DNA of 64,000 nt from Falsigemmobacter faecalis (GTDB taxonomy: Bacteria; Pseudomonadota; Alphaproteobacteria; Rhodobacterales; Rhodobacteraceae). The notes below the pieces were generated by a model. That model was not told the DNA's origin. It saw nothing but the letters and a program-made list of their open reading frames with translations, and did no database searches. The stretch's first letter is position 1. Each line of letters begins with the position of its first letter. Positions 1 through 8,667 of the stretch are shown here, piece by piece. A program made the position numbers and the translations under genes. The DNA lies in assembly GCF_003863335.1 (NCBI RefSeq), contig NZ_RRAZ01000001.1:62001-126000 (forward strand), given 5' to 3'.

Positions 1-1
1 C

Positions 2-1168
2 GAAGAGGTTGAGCCCGAAAAGCTGATTGAGGCTGCGATCAATGGCATGCTGACCTCGCTTGATCCGCATTCGTCTTATCTGCCGAAAAAAGCCTATGAG
101 GATATGTCGGTTCAGACCCGGGGTGAATTCGGGGGCCTGGGCATTGAGGTGACCCAGGAAGAGGGCTTTGTGAAGGTCGTCACGCCGATTGATGACACTC
201 CCGCCGATAAGGCCGGGATTCTGGCGGGCGATTTCATCACCCATGTCGACAATGAATCGGTGCTGGGTCTGACCATGGATCAGGCCGTTGATAAGATGCG
301 CGGTCCGGTCGGCTCTGAGGTGGTGATCACCGTGGTGCGCGAAGGCACCGCAGAGCCTTTTGACGTCTCGATCATCCGCGAAAGCATCAAGGTGAAAGTC
401 GCCCGTACCCGTCTTGAAGGCGATGTTGCGGTGATGCGCCTGACCACGTTCAACGATCAGACCTACAAGGGTCTCGAAGACGGTCTGAAGCAGCTCTTCG
501 CGGATGCGGGCGGGGCCGATAAGATCAACGGTGTGGTGCTGGATCTGCGCAACAACCCCGGTGGTCTGCTGCCCCAGGCGATCAAAGTGGCCGATGCTTT
601 TCTTGAACAGGGGGAAATCGTCTCGACCCGGGGCCGCACTGCGGCAGAGGGCGAGCGGATGAACGCAACCCCCGGCGATCTGACCGGAGGCAAACCGCTG
701 GTCGTGCTGATCAACGAAGGCTCGGCCTCAGCCTCTGAGATCGTCGCCGGTGCGCTGCAGGATCATGGTCGTGCGGTCGTTGTGGGCATGAAATCCTTTG
801 GCAAAGGCACCGTGCAATCGGTCATGCCGCTGCGCGGCGATGGCGCGATGCGTCTGACCACGGCGCGCTATTACACGCCCTCGGGCCGCTCAATCCAGGG
901 CATGGGGGTGCATCCCGATGTCGTGGTGGCGCAGCCGCGCAAAGACCCGAATGCCCCGGTGACTGAAGAGCCGAAATCGCGTCTGTCGCGTTCAGAAGCG
1001 CAGCTGCGTGGCACGCTGTCGAACGATTCGATGTCTGAAGATGAGCGCAAGATGATTGAGGCAGAGGCCGCCAAAGCCGAAGCCGCTGCGAAACTGCGTC
1101 AGGATGATTACCAGCTGGCCTATGCCATCGACATCCTGCGCGGCATGGCCGCCGTGAAGAAAGACTGA
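2..1168 (+). CDS. ctpA: C-terminal processing peptidase, S41 family (5' partial)
   Basis: Periplasmic serine protease with a Ser-Lys dyad that trims exported proteins from their C-termini. The 5' end lies outside the window: the frame is open from base 2 and reads [13 protein letters not shown] before the first ATG at 47, which fits the stretch ahead of the PDZ domain in this family. In order one sees the PDZ domain (GGLGIEV, then [14 protein letters not shown]), the protease core with the nucleophile motif SASASEI, and the Lys motif SFGKGTVQ. The Ala/Lys/Glu-rich C-terminus is usual. The next gene, rppH, starts 2 bases after the stop, so the two are probably cotranscribed. Confidence 0.95.
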   Translation, partial: EEVEPEKLIEAAINGMLTSLDPHSSYLPKKAYEDMSVQTRGEFGGLGIEVTQEEGFVKVVTPIDDTPADKAGILAGDFITHVDNESVLGLTMDQAVDKMRGPVGSEVVITVVREGTAEPFDVSIIRESIKVKVARTRLEGDVAVMRLTTFNDQTYKGLEDGLKQLFADAGGADKINGVVLDLRNNPGGLLPQAIKVADAFLEQGEIVSTRGRTAAEGERMNATPGDLTGGKPLVVLINEGSASASEIVAGALQDHGRAVVVGMKSFGKGTVQSVMPLRGDGAMRLTTARYYTPSGRSIQGMGVHPDVVVAQPRKDPNAPVTEEPKSRLSRSEAQLRGTLSNDSMSEDERKMIEAEAAKAEAAAKLRQDDYQLAYAIDILRGMAAVKKD

Positions 1169-1170
1169 AG

Positions 1171-1644
1171 ATGAGCGATCTGCCCTATCGCCCCTGCGTG
1201 GGGGTGGTTTTGATCAATGCCGGGGGCCGGATTTTCGCCGGCCAGCGGCTCGACAGCGAAGTGCCCGCCTGGCAGATGCCCCAGGGCGGCATCGACAAGG
1301 GCGAGAAATCCCGCGACGCGGCTTTGCGTGAGCTGTGGGAGGAGACCGGCGTCACCGCTGATCTGGTTGAAGAGATCGCGCGGACGGACGATTGGGTGAC
1401 CTATGATCTGCCGCCGCATCTTTTGGGTAAGGTCTGGGGCGGCAAATACCGCGGACAAAAGCAGCGCTGGTATCTCTACCGCTTCAAAGGCTCCGACGAT
1501 CAGATCGTGATTGAAAGTGAGCATCCCGAGTTTTCCTCCTGGAAATGGATCGGCGCGGAAGAGATGGTTGCGGGCATCGTGCCCTTCAAACGCGCGGTTT
1601 ATGAGACAGTGGTCGCCGAATTCCGCGATCATCTGGCGAAATGA
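1171..1644 (+). CDS. rppH: RNA 5'-pyrophosphohydrolase (NUDIX)
   Basis: Removes pyrophosphate from the 5' triphosphate of mRNA, which starts RNase E-dependent decay. The protein has 157 residues, normal for alphaproteobacterial RppH. The NUDIX box is complete at residues 39-61 (GG-x4-E45, then RELWEETGV), and the N-terminal [11 protein letters not shown] and the tryptophan-rich [14 protein letters not shown] segment are typical of RppH rather than of other NUDIX enzymes. The gene lies 2 bases behind ctpA and its stop overlaps the next start (ATGA), so it is in the middle of a three-gene unit. Confidence 0.95.
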   Translation: MSDLPYRPCVGVVLINAGGRIFAGQRLDSEVPAWQMPQGGIDKGEKSRDAALRELWEETGVTADLVEEIARTDDWVTYDLPPHLLGKVWGGKYRGQKQRWYLYRFKGSDDQIVIESEHPEFSSWKWIGAEEMVAGIVPFKRAVYETVVAEFRDHLAK

Positions 1645-2426
1645 GCGGGGAGGCTTCGGCCTCCTCTTTGCCTTTCGGGGCTGAGGCTGCGGGCTATGAG
1701 GCCGGTCGCCCGGACTATCCGCCCGCGCTTTATGAAGCGCTTTTTCAAGAGCTTAACCTGAGCCCCGGCCTGCGGGGCTTTGAGGTTGGGGCCGGGACCG
1801 GCCTTGCCACGCGCGCGCTGATGCGGCGCGGGCTGCAGCTTCTGGCCATTGAACCCGACCCGCGGATGGCCGCGCGGCTGCGGGCCGCAGTGCCGGGGGC
1901 AGAGGTGATCCCCCTGCGGATGGAGGAAGCCGATCTGCCCGAGGCGGCGGCGGATTTCGGCGTCTCGGCCATGGCGATGCATTGGCTGGAACCGGCGACT
2001 GCGCTGCCACGGGCGCGGCGCTGGCTGAAGCCTGGGGCGGGTTTTGCGATGTGGTGGACCGTCTTTGGCGATCCGGCCGCGCCGGATGACTTTCAGCGCG
2101 CCTCTCAGCCGTTTTTCGCGGGCCAGGGGCGCGGGCGGGGCAGTTCGGGCGCGGTGCCCTATGCCCTGCAACGCGAGGCGCGGTTGCAGAATCTGACGGC
2201 AGCGGGCTTTGAGGGCGCGCGGGCGCAGCGCTTTGACTGGAAAATCCGGCAGAGCACGGCAGAAGTGGTGAACCTCTGCCGCAGTTTCTCGCCGGTTCTG
2301 CAGATGGCGGCCCCTGCGCGGGCAGCTTTCCTGAGCGCCATCGCCGATCTGGTTGATCGCGACTTCGGCGGTCAGGTCGAGCGCGATTTTGTCACGCTGC
2401 TTTATACCGCCCGCAGACCGCTTTAA
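1641..2426 (+). CDS. Class I SAM-dependent methyltransferase
   Basis: A 261-residue methyltransferase of the methyltransferase_11/25 type. The SAM-binding glycine loop is visible as [15 protein letters not shown] near residue 45, followed by the acidic residue of motif II ([12 protein letters not shown]). The N-terminal [16 protein letters not shown] resembles the yeast Tmt1/trans-aconitate methyltransferase-like group, but the substrate cannot be read from sequence. Its ATG overlaps the rppH stop, indicating translational coupling. It converges with the FMN reductase gene on the other strand, overlapping it by 4 bases. Confidence 0.85.
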   Translation: MSGEASASSLPFGAEAAGYEAGRPDYPPALYEALFQELNLSPGLRGFEVGAGTGLATRALMRRGLQLLAIEPDPRMAARLRAAVPGAEVIPLRMEEADLPEAAADFGVSAMAMHWLEPATALPRARRWLKPGAGFAMWWTVFGDPAAPDDFQRASQPFFAGQGRGRGSSGAVPYALQREARLQNLTAAGFEGARAQRFDWKIRQSTAEVVNLCRSFSPVLQMAAPARAAFLSAIADLVDRDFGGQVERDFVTLLYTARRPL

Positions 2427-2971
2427 CGGCGGGCAAAATCGGTAAAGCCCGCGAGGAAGTCGCGCAGGCGGCTTTCGGTCTTTGCATCAGACATGCGGCC
2501 TTCTGAATCAAAGACATCGCCCGCGCGTGAGACCATCAGACGCCCTTCAAAATAAGGCCGCATGCCCAGGGTGCGCAGCACGGTCAGCCACATATCCTGC
2601 GCAAGAATGGTGCCAAAACCGCCCGGAGAGGCCCCGATCAGCGCCACGGGCTTGCCCTGGAAAAGATCGGTGCCACCGGGCTTGCGGCTCATCCAGTCGA
2701 TGGCGTTTTTGAAAACGCCGGGGATGCCGTTGTTATATTCCGGCGTCACCAGCAGCAGCCCGTCTGCCGCCTTCAGCGCCTCTTTCAGGGCGGCGACCGG
2801 CGCGGGGGCACCTTTCGCGGTCTCTTCATCTTCGTTGAAAAGCGGCACGCCATGCAGCGTATGGGCATCAAGCCGCGCGCCTTCGGGCATCACGCCAACG
2901 GCTGCGCGCAGAAGTGCGGTGTTGAGAGATCCGGCCCGCAGGCTGCCGGACAGGCCGAGAATGGTGGTCAT
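2423..2971 (-). CDS. NAD(P)H-dependent FMN reductase
   Basis: Flavodoxin-fold reductase of the NADPH_dep_FMN_red family (182 residues, a usual length). FMN phosphate loop: GLSGSLRAGSLN near the N-terminus. Flavin-contacting motif: PEYNNGIPGVFKNAIDWMSR around residues 95-115. Members include chromate/quinone reductases (ChrR, YieF) and ArsH-like enzymes; sequence alone does not decide which electron acceptor is used. A ribosome-binding site (AAAGGA) lies just before the ATG. The gene is monocistronic as far as can be seen. Confidence 0.9.
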   Translation of the reverse strand: MTTILGLSGSLRAGSLNTALLRAAVGVMPEGARLDAHTLHGVPLFNEDEETAKGAPAPVAALKEALKAADGLLLVTPEYNNGIPGVFKNAIDWMSRKPGGTDLFQGKPVALIGASPGGFGTILAQDMWLTVLRTLGMRPYFEGRLMVSRAGDVFDSEGRMSDAKTESRLRDFLAGFTDFARR

Positions 2972-3057
2972 ATCGTCATCCTTTAAGAACTCATGCCTTA
3001 TAACACGTCAGAGCAACTTGCGTGCCCCGGCCTGACAGCCGGGTTTGCGACTGCGCG

Positions 3058-3085
3058 AAAAAGCAAAAAGCAAAAAGCAAAAGGC
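3058..3085. repeat. Heptamer tandem repeat (AAAAAGC x3 plus a degenerate copy)
   Basis: Three exact copies of AAAAAGC (3058-3078) are followed by AAAAGGC. On the minus strand this is a run of TTTTTGC units lying just after the murI stop and preceded by a GC-rich segment able to fold, so it may serve as the murI terminator. The repeat lies outside any gene. Confidence 0.75.
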
Positions 3086-3132
3086 GAAGGCCGCAGCCGC
3101 CGCCCTGAAGGCCGCGTCGTGGTATCTGTGGT

Positions 3133-3945
3133 TCAGGCCGCCTCAAACCGCAGCGGATGGCGCAGGAACTGCGTCGCCTTGGAAGAAACGCCCTCGGGAT
3201 CCCCGGTGGTCAGGAACTTTGACACTTTGCCGGGGCCGATGAATTCCGGGTGCCGCTCCAGATAATCGGCCAGCGATTCAGCGACCAGATCGGCCTGGCT
3301 GAAGACCTTCACTTCGGGGCCAAGCGCCTTGCGGAAAGCGCCCTCCAGCAGCGGGTAATGGGTGCAGCCAAGGATGGCGGCTTCCGGATAAGGCATGCGG
3401 CGCTTCAGCGTCTCCACATGGCTGCGCACCAGGGCTTCGGCCAGCTGCTCATCGCCCTGCTCAATGGCATCGACGACGCCGGTGCAGGGCTGTGCCTCAA
3501 CATCAACGCCAATGGCGCGGAAGGCGAGTTCGCGCTGAAACGCGCGGCTGGCCACCGTGGCCGGTGTCGCAAAAAGCGCGACGTTTTTCACCTCAACCTC
3601 GCGCGGGGGGGAGTTATCGCCCCATTTCCGCTCGGTCAGCGCCTCGATCATCGGGACGAAGACGCCCAGCACGCGCTTGTCTTTCGGCAGCCAGGTCTCC
3701 TGCATGCGCTTCAATGCGGCGGCGGAGGCGGTGTTGCAGGCCAGGATCACCAGATCGCAGCCTTCTTCCCAGAGCCGTTCAACGGCGGCGCAGGTCAGAT
3801 TATAGATGTCGTCATGGCTGCGCACGCCGTAGGGCGCATGGGCATTGTCGCCCAGGTAAACGAAGGGAACCTCCGGCAGGCGTTTGCTGACCGCATCAAG
3901 AACGGTCAGGCCACCAAGCCCGGAATCGAACACACCCACTGCCAT
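3133..3945 (-). CDS. murI: Glutamate racemase
   Basis: Interconverts L- and D-glutamate, supplying D-Glu for peptidoglycan. I choose the ATG at 3945 ([12 protein letters not shown]), because AAAGGACG lies about 9 bases upstream and the family starts here; the open frame extends to 4065 but that stretch does not resemble the family. The product is 270 residues with both catalytic cysteines: C70 in LACNTASAA and C194 in [10 protein letters not shown]. The DSGLGG phosphate/substrate loop is at the N-terminus. The gene has its own promoter region (an AT-rich patch around 4065-4105) shared divergently with the aldolase gene. Confidence 0.95.
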   Translation of the reverse strand: MAVGVFDSGLGGLTVLDAVSKRLPEVPFVYLGDNAHAPYGVRSHDDIYNLTCAAVERLWEEGCDLVILACNTASAAALKRMQETWLPKDKRVLGVFVPMIEALTERKWGDNSPPREVEVKNVALFATPATVASRAFQRELAFRAIGVDVEAQPCTGVVDAIEQGDEQLAEALVRSHVETLKRRMPYPEAAILGCTHYPLLEGAFRKALGPEVKVFSQADLVAESLADYLERHPEFIGPGKVSKFLTTGDPEGVSSKATQFLRHPLRFEAA

Positions 3946-4162
3946 TGCTGACGTCCTTTGTCTCGGCTGACACCCCGGGAGAGGGCGGTTTGCGGCCCGG
4001 CTCCCGTTGCGGTGGTGATAGGCTATTCTTGCGTCCTGGGCCACCCCCTGCCCGCATTTGCGCAATAAATCCTATATATAGCCAGTAAATTCGAAGAATC
4101 TTGCGCGCGATCCATTCTACACCGGGATGAAGACGGCCGATTGGCCCGGAGGGGGGAAGAAA

Positions 4163-4924
4163 ATGGCAGCACCGGTAAATCGGTTCAAGGCGGCGCTTAA
4201 GGCGGGGCAGCCGCAGATCGGGCTTTGGGTCTCATTTGGCAGTCCCAATGTGGCCGAGATGCTGAGCCACTGCGGCTATGATTGGCTGGTGATCGATGGC
4301 GAGCATTCGCCGAATGATCTGCCGCTGATGCTTTCGCAGCTTCAGGCGGCTGCTGAGGGCGGCACCCATTGCGTGGTCCGCGTGCCGATCGGAGAGGCCT
4401 GGCTGATCAAACAGGTGCTCGACATCGGGGCGCAGACCGTGCTGGTGCCGATGGTGGAAACCGCCGATCAGGCCCGTGATCTGGTCCGCGCCATGCGCTA
4501 CCCGCCTGAGGGGATGCGCGGCATGGGGATGCTGGGGCGCGGCGCGCGTTACGGCATGATCCCGGAGTATGCCACCACCGCCAATGCACAGGTCTGCCTG
4601 CTGGTGCAGGTGGAAAGCCGCGCCGGTCTGGCGGCGCTGGATCAGATCTGCGCGGTTGAGGGCGTGGACGGGGTCTTTATCGGCCCGGCGGATCTGTCGG
4701 CGGATATGGGCTATCCGGGCAATTCGGCCGCACCTGAGGTGCAAAGCGCCATCGCAGAGGCCCTGGGCCGGATCAAATCCCACGGCAAAGCGGGCGGGAT
4801 TCTGGTCGGTGGTGCCGCAGCGGGCAAAGAGGCGCTGTCAAACGGCGCGGTCTTTGTGGCGATCGGCCATGATGTGGGGCTGTTGCGCGACGGCGCGCTT
4901 GCGCTCAGGGCGCAGATGGGCTGA
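4163..4924 (+). CDS. HpcH/HpaI-family aldolase
   Basis: Class II metal-dependent aldolase of the HpcH/HpaI family, which cleaves 4-hydroxy-2-oxo acids to pyruvate plus an aldehyde (for example 2,4-dihydroxyhept-2-ene-1,7-dioate aldolase). The start at 4163 is preceded by a strong GGAGGGGGGAAG site; the ATG at 4127 would place that site inside the gene. The 253-residue product has the family's IDGEHSPNDLP, QTVLVPMVETADQA and FIGPADLSADMGYPGN motifs, with the metal-binding Glu and Asp. No other aromatic-degradation gene is nearby, so the physiological substrate is open. The 3' end overlaps the opposing GNAT gene by 20 bases. Confidence 0.88.
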   Translation: MAAPVNRFKAALKAGQPQIGLWVSFGSPNVAEMLSHCGYDWLVIDGEHSPNDLPLMLSQLQAAAEGGTHCVVRVPIGEAWLIKQVLDIGAQTVLVPMVETADQARDLVRAMRYPPEGMRGMGMLGRGARYGMIPEYATTANAQVCLLVQVESRAGLAALDQICAVEGVDGVFIGPADLSADMGYPGNSAAPEVQSAIAEALGRIKSHGKAGGILVGGAAAGKEALSNGAVFVAIGHDVGLLRDGALALRAQMG

Positions 4925-5516
4925 GGCGGCGCTCCATGATGTTGCAGGACCAGACCCCGAAGACCGGGGCGGCAAAGGGCATCCGCTGCTTTTGAACAAC
5001 GCGAAACCCGCAGCGCTCATAAAGCGCGCGGGCCCGCGGGTTGCTCTCTGCCACATCAAGGCGCATCGCGCGGTAGCCTTCGGCTCGGGCGAGGCTGGCG
5101 AGTTCTTCCAGAAGCGCGCGGCCAATGCCCTGGCTGCGAAAGGCGGGCGACACGCTCAGCCCGTCGATCAAAAAGCGCTCATTGTCGGTGTCAACGCCAA
5201 GCAGCCGCAGCGCACCCAGCCGCCAGCTGCTGCCCGCGGGGCCGTAAAAGCGCCGCAGCAGCTCCGGGGACAGGCTGACAAAGCTGCCCGCGGCACTGCG
5301 AAACCCGGCCACCCCGACCAGCGTCCCCCCGGCCGTTACCGCAGCCAGAGCATGACCCGGATCCAGTGCGGCGCGGATCACCGGCAAAGCGCGGTCGCCC
5401 CGGCCCAGAAGCCGCCCGAGTTTGCCCTGAAACGCCTGCCAGTACAGCGCCGCGGCCTGGTCACGCGCGCCGTCTGCCAGAAAATGCAGCGGAAGGATGC
5501 GGATGTCCTGGTTCAC
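4905..5516 (-). CDS. GNAT family N-acetyltransferase
   Basis: Acetyl-CoA-dependent acetyltransferase of about 203 residues. The acetyl-CoA binding loop is FRSQGIGRALLEELA, preceded by LIDGLSVSPA and followed by the usual NPRARALYERCGF motif. I place the start at a GTG at 5516 (VNQDIRILPL), preceded by AGAGGC; the frame runs open further upstream but that part looks non-coding and would overlap the azlC start region. The acceptor substrate is unknown. It converges with the aldolase gene and is divergent from azlC. Confidence 0.8.
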   Translation of the reverse strand: MNQDIRILPLHFLADGARDQAAALYWQAFQGKLGRLLGRGDRALPVIRAALDPGHALAAVTAGGTLVGVAGFRSAAGSFVSLSPELLRRFYGPAGSSWRLGALRLLGVDTDNERFLIDGLSVSPAFRSQGIGRALLEELASLARAEGYRAMRLDVAESNPRARALYERCGFRVVQKQRMPFAAPVFGVWSCNIMERRLSPSAP

Positions 5517-5596
5517 CGGTGACTGCCTCTGTGGCCCATTGCCCTCTTCAGAGTGAAGGATTAATCGAGATTTACAGATCCCGTGGGGAGGGGGCA

Positions 5597-6337
5597 ATGC
5601 AGGCAGAGCAGAACACATCCGGATCAGCCGGAGATGGCCCATCCGTGCGCCGCGCCTTTCTGCGGGGCGTGCTGATCTCATCGCCTTTCCTGCTGGTGAT
5701 TGTGCCCTTTGCGATGCTCTTTGGCGTGCTGGCCACCGAAGCCGGGATGGATCTTCTGACCGTCATGGCCTTCACGGTTGCGGTCTTTGCGGGTTCGTCG
5801 CAGCTGACGGCGCTGCAACTGATGCAGGACAATGCGCCCGCCGCTGTGATCCTTGCGACCTCGCTGGCGGTGAACCTGCGGATGTCGATGTATTCGGCGG
5901 CGCTGACGCCCTGGCTGGGGCGGCTGAGCCTGTGGTCGCGGGCCTGGGTGGCCTTTTTGCTGGTGGATCAGTCCTATGCGGCTTCGGTCGCGGAATATGA
6001 GCGCAACCCGAAGATGAGCAACGCCGAGCGGCTGGCCTATTTCTTTGGCACGGTCGTTCTGGTCGCCCCTTTCTGGTATCTGGCGACCGGCGTGGGGGCG
6101 ATCCTCGGGGCGCAGATCCCGCCGGAGCTGGCGCTTGATTTCGCGATGCCGCTGAGCTTCATCGCGCTGACTGCGCCGATGCTGCGCACGATCCCGCATC
6201 TGGTGGCGGCCTTCACCTCTGTCACCCTGGCGCTGACGCTGACCTGGCTGCCCTGGTCGAGCGGCATTCTGGTGGCGGCGATCACCGCCATGCTGGCCGG
6301 AGCCTTCACCGAGATGGCGCTGGAGAAGCGGGCATGA
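5597..6337 (+). CDS. azlC: AzlC family branched-chain amino acid exporter, large subunit
   Basis: Integral membrane subunit of the two-component AzlCD exporter (in other bacteria it exports valine, leucine or azaleucine). The 246-residue product has the N-terminal family motif (PFAMLFGVLATEAGMD), then FAGSSQLTALQLM and LAVNLRMSMYSAAL, which mark AzlC, and several hydrophobic helices to the end. The start at 5597 follows GGGAGGGGG; the open frame extends upstream but no ribosome-binding site supports that. The stop overlaps the azlD start (ATGA), so both subunits are made from one transcript. Confidence 0.92.
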   Translation: MQAEQNTSGSAGDGPSVRRAFLRGVLISSPFLLVIVPFAMLFGVLATEAGMDLLTVMAFTVAVFAGSSQLTALQLMQDNAPAAVILATSLAVNLRMSMYSAALTPWLGRLSLWSRAWVAFLLVDQSYAASVAEYERNPKMSNAERLAYFFGTVVLVAPFWYLATGVGAILGAQIPPELALDFAMPLSFIALTAPMLRTIPHLVAAFTSVTLALTLTWLPWSSGILVAAITAMLAGAFTEMALEKRA

Positions 6338-6666
6338 GCTATTCGACCGCGGAAATCTGGTTCCTGATCATCGGCCTTGGGGTCGGCACCTTCCTGTTGC
6401 GCTTTTCCTTTCTGGGGCTGATCGGGTCGCGCGAACTTCCGGTCTTTTTTCAGCGGATGCTGCGCTATACGGCCGTGGCCGTGCTGCCGGGGATCGTGGC
6501 GCCTCTCGTGCTCTGGCCTGCGGCTGCGGGCGGCGAGTTAGAGCCTGCGCGGCTGATCGCGGCCGTGGTCACCGGGGCGCTTGGCTGGTATCTGCGCAAT
6601 ATGCTGCTGGCGATCGTCGGCGGCGCGGTGACCTTCTTCCTGCTGCAGGCTTTCGTCTTCGGCTGA
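6334..6666 (+). CDS. azlD: AzlD family branched-chain amino acid exporter, small subunit
   Basis: The 110-residue membrane partner of AzlC. It has four hydrophobic segments and the family features FLLRFSFLGLIGSRELP near the N-terminus and YTAVAVLPGIVAPL in the middle. It overlaps azlC by 4 bases (ATGA). A hairpin follows the stop. Confidence 0.92.
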   Translation: MSYSTAEIWFLIIGLGVGTFLLRFSFLGLIGSRELPVFFQRMLRYTAVAVLPGIVAPLVLWPAAAGGELEPARLIAAVVTGALGWYLRNMLLAIVGGAVTFFLLQAFVFG

Positions 6667-6683
6667 TCGCGGACTGTGAAAGC

Positions 6684-6714
6684 AAAAGGGCGGCGCCCTG
6701 CGGCACCGCCCTTC
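6684..6714. terminator. Hairpin between azlD and the convergent lipoprotein gene
   Basis: AAGGGCGG (6686-6693) pairs with CCGCCCTT (6706-6713), with an inner GCC/GGC extension. On the minus strand it is followed by TTTTGCTTT, so it best fits termination of the lipoprotein gene; on the plus strand the tail is weaker. Confidence 0.6.
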
Positions 6715-6734
6715 ATCTTTGACCCTCTGGCGCG

Positions 6735-7361
6735 TCAGTTGCCGCCCTGGATCGCCTTTGCAATGACCGGCGAGATCTGCGGCACGCGGTCCGGCTCAGA
6801 CTGATCGGGGGAGCCATAGACGATCTGCGTCTGCACGCCGGGCAGGGCGGCAAAGCTTTCCATCAGGCTTTTCGGGAACATGGTCGATTCGATGCTCTGA
6901 AAGCCCGGAAGCTGGCTCAGCATCTTCGAGGTGGCCGAAGTGCAGAAGGCCGAGGGCACCGGGCCATTGTCGCGGGCCAGCTGATAGGCGCGCTCGGCGA
7001 CTTCCGGGCTGACCTGCACCCGCTGAATGACAGCATGGAAGGGACCTGCAGACTGGAAGGCGAAGTAATTCGCCTGCATCTGCGGGGTCATGCCATAGCG
7101 CAGGTCATGGCGCTCAGGTGCGCGGGAGTCGTCCCAGTTGCCTGCCGGATCAAAGAGCACACGCTCGGAAGCATTGATGAGAAGCCCCGTATGCGCCCCC
7201 TCACCCGAGCGGTCGTTGATCGAGGTGACCAGCATCAGCTCAGGCGGGCCCGCATGGACATAGCGTGCGGCTTTCACCGCCTCATCCGGAGCCCAGACCC
7301 GTTCGGCCGCACAGCCCGAAAGGCTGAGCGCCACCAGAACACCCGTTACAAAACGCACCAT
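6735..7361 (-). CDS. Lipoprotein with permuted papain-like (NlpC/P60/LRAT-type) features
   Basis: A 208-residue exported lipoprotein: the N-terminal hydrophobic stretch ends in the lipobox LSGC (Cys17). Two candidate catalytic residues stand out: His57 in GEGAHTGLLI and Cys140 in PSAFCTSATSKML. A His before a Cys is the order seen in circularly permuted NlpC/P60 enzymes (the YaeF/YiiX/LRAT group), which act as acyl- or amidohydrolases. That assignment is inference from the two motifs; I do not recognise a named family. A hairpin follows the gene and the aa3-oxidase small subunit lies 16 bases upstream on the same strand. Confidence 0.7.
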   Translation of the reverse strand: MVRFVTGVLVALSLSGCAAERVWAPDEAVKAARYVHAGPPELMLVTSINDRSGEGAHTGLLINASERVLFDPAGNWDDSRAPERHDLRYGMTPQMQANYFAFQSAGPFHAVIQRVQVSPEVAERAYQLARDNGPVPSAFCTSATSKMLSQLPGFQSIESTMFPKSLMESFAALPGVQTQIVYGSPDQSEPDRVPQISPVIAKAIQGGN

Positions 7362-7377
7362 GTAAGATTGTCCCGGA

Positions 7378-7512
7378 TCAGGCGTTGGCGAGCGCGAGGA
7401 AGATCAGCACGACGGCTGAGATGATCCCCACCCAGGTGGCGAATTTGATGAAACCGTTAAAGGTCGCCTGGTGGACGGTGGTGTCCATGCTGCCGTGTTT
7501 GTGTTCGGCCAT
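7378..7512 (-). CDS. aa3-type cytochrome c oxidase subunit IV (44 residues)
   Basis: A very short gene, MAEHKHGSMDTTVHQATF followed by one transmembrane helix and ending LALANA. The charged N-terminus with a His/Met-rich start, the conserved QATFNGFIKFATW core and the single helix are those of the small subunit IV of alphaproteobacterial aa3 cytochrome oxidase (known from Rhodobacter and Paracoccus structures). A GGAGAT ribosome-binding site lies 8 bases upstream. In the known oxidase this subunit is peripheral and not needed for catalysis. No other oxidase gene is in the window, so it is encoded away from subunits I-III here. Confidence 0.9.
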   Translation of the reverse strand: MAEHKHGSMDTTVHQATFNGFIKFATWVGIISAVVLIFLALANA

Positions 7513-7623
7513 ATCGGAAATCTCCTCAGTCAATCTGTCGCAGTGCTAGCGGATAAGTCCATCTGTGTCATTACCCCTTCGCCGCGCAAAAACGCCTCTG
7601 TTGCCGCGAGAGCGCGCCTGCAC

Positions 7624-8667
7624 TTACAGCATCTGCCACTGCCAGACGCCGTTTTCATCAAGGGTGCGGCTGACCTCTCCGGCCTTCCACAGATGGTTCA
7701 GATGCGCGACGGATTCCGCCATGGCCAGCCCGAACTGATCGCCGGTGATCTCGCGACCAAAGAGCGGCACGAAGCACTGGCAGGCATTGCGCGGCGCGCT
7801 GAGGTGGCGGCGCAGCCGGTTGAGGGCGCCATGGTGATTGTCGCTCATCTGCCGCAGCCGGGTGGGCAGGCCGGTGAAGGGCATTTTGTGACCCGGCAGC
7901 ACCAGGTGATCTTCCCGGGCATGGGGCATGAAACTGTCGTTGGCCGCCATCCATTCCGAGATCGGATCGGCCTCAGGCTCGGTGGCATAGATGCCGATAT
8001 TGGCCGAGATGCCGGGCAGGATCTGATCGCCGCCAACCACCAGACTGCCGCCCTCTTCCCAAAGGGTGACATGCTCAGGCGCATGGCCATGGCCGATGCG
8101 GATCAGCCAGTCACGCCCGCCCATGCGCAGGCGCTCCCCCTCCTGCAGACGCAGATAGCCCAGCGGCATGGGGGCGGATTTATCGGCGGTGTTCATCGGC
8201 CGTTCAGCAATGCGTGCCTCAAGGCGTTCCGCGTCCATCCCGGCCGCTTTCCAGAAGCGTATTGTTTCGGGCGGAGCCACCTCCTGCACGTCCAGAAGCA
8301 GCATCCGCGCCATCAGCCAGGAGGTGCGGGAGGCGAGAAGCTCTGCGCCCTGCTCCTGAAACCAGCCCGCAAGGCCTGCGTGATCGACATGATGATGCGT
8401 CAGCAGCACCCGCCGCACCGGGCGGAAGGCCAGCGGCCCGGCCAGCAGCGCATCCCAGACCCCGCGGATTTTGCGGGTATCAATGCCGGTATCCACCAGG
8501 GTCCAGCCGTCACCATCGTCAAAGGCATAGACGTTGACGTGATCCAGCGCCCAGGGCAGCGGGATGCGGATCCACAGCACCCCTTCTGCAATTTCAATGG
8601 CCTGACCAGGCTCCGGCGCGTCAGGAAATGGAAAACGGATCGGGCCGGAGGTGGTCTTTTGGGTCAT
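7624..8667 (-). CDS. MBL-fold metallo-hydrolase
   Basis: A 347-residue metallo-beta-lactamase fold hydrolase. The metal-binding signature is clear: LTHHHVDHAGLAGW (HxHxDH), then GHGHAPEHV and GGDQILPG. A C-terminal winged-helix-like part follows, ending EVSRTLDENGVWQWQML, as in the LACTB2-like group whose eukaryotic members are RNA endonucleases; the bacterial substrate is unknown. Its start overlaps the stop of the acyl-CoA dehydrogenase gene by 4 bases, so the pair is translationally coupled and the enzyme may hydrolyse a thioester or related compound in that pathway (inference). Confidence 0.88.
   Translation of the reverse strand: MTQKTTSGPIRFPFPDAPEPGQAIEIAEGVLWIRIPLPWALDHVNVYAFDDGDGWTLVDTGIDTRKIRGVWDALLAGPLAFRPVRRVLLTHHHVDHAGLAGWFQEQGAELLASRTSWLMARMLLLDVQEVAPPETIRFWKAAGMDAERLEARIAERPMNTADKSAPMPLGYLRLQEGERLRMGGRDWLIRIGHGHAPEHVTLWEEGGSLVVGGDQILPGISANIGIYATEPEADPISEWMAANDSFMPHAREDHLVLPGHKMPFTGLPTRLRQMSDNHHGALNRLRRHLSAPRNACQCFVPLFGREITGDQFGLAMAESVAHLNHLWKAGEVSRTLDENGVWQWQML

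Noticed and set aside
3946-4065. Upstream extension of murI by 40 codons
   Set aside because: The added residues do not resemble glutamate racemase, and a good ribosome-binding site precedes the ATG at 3945.
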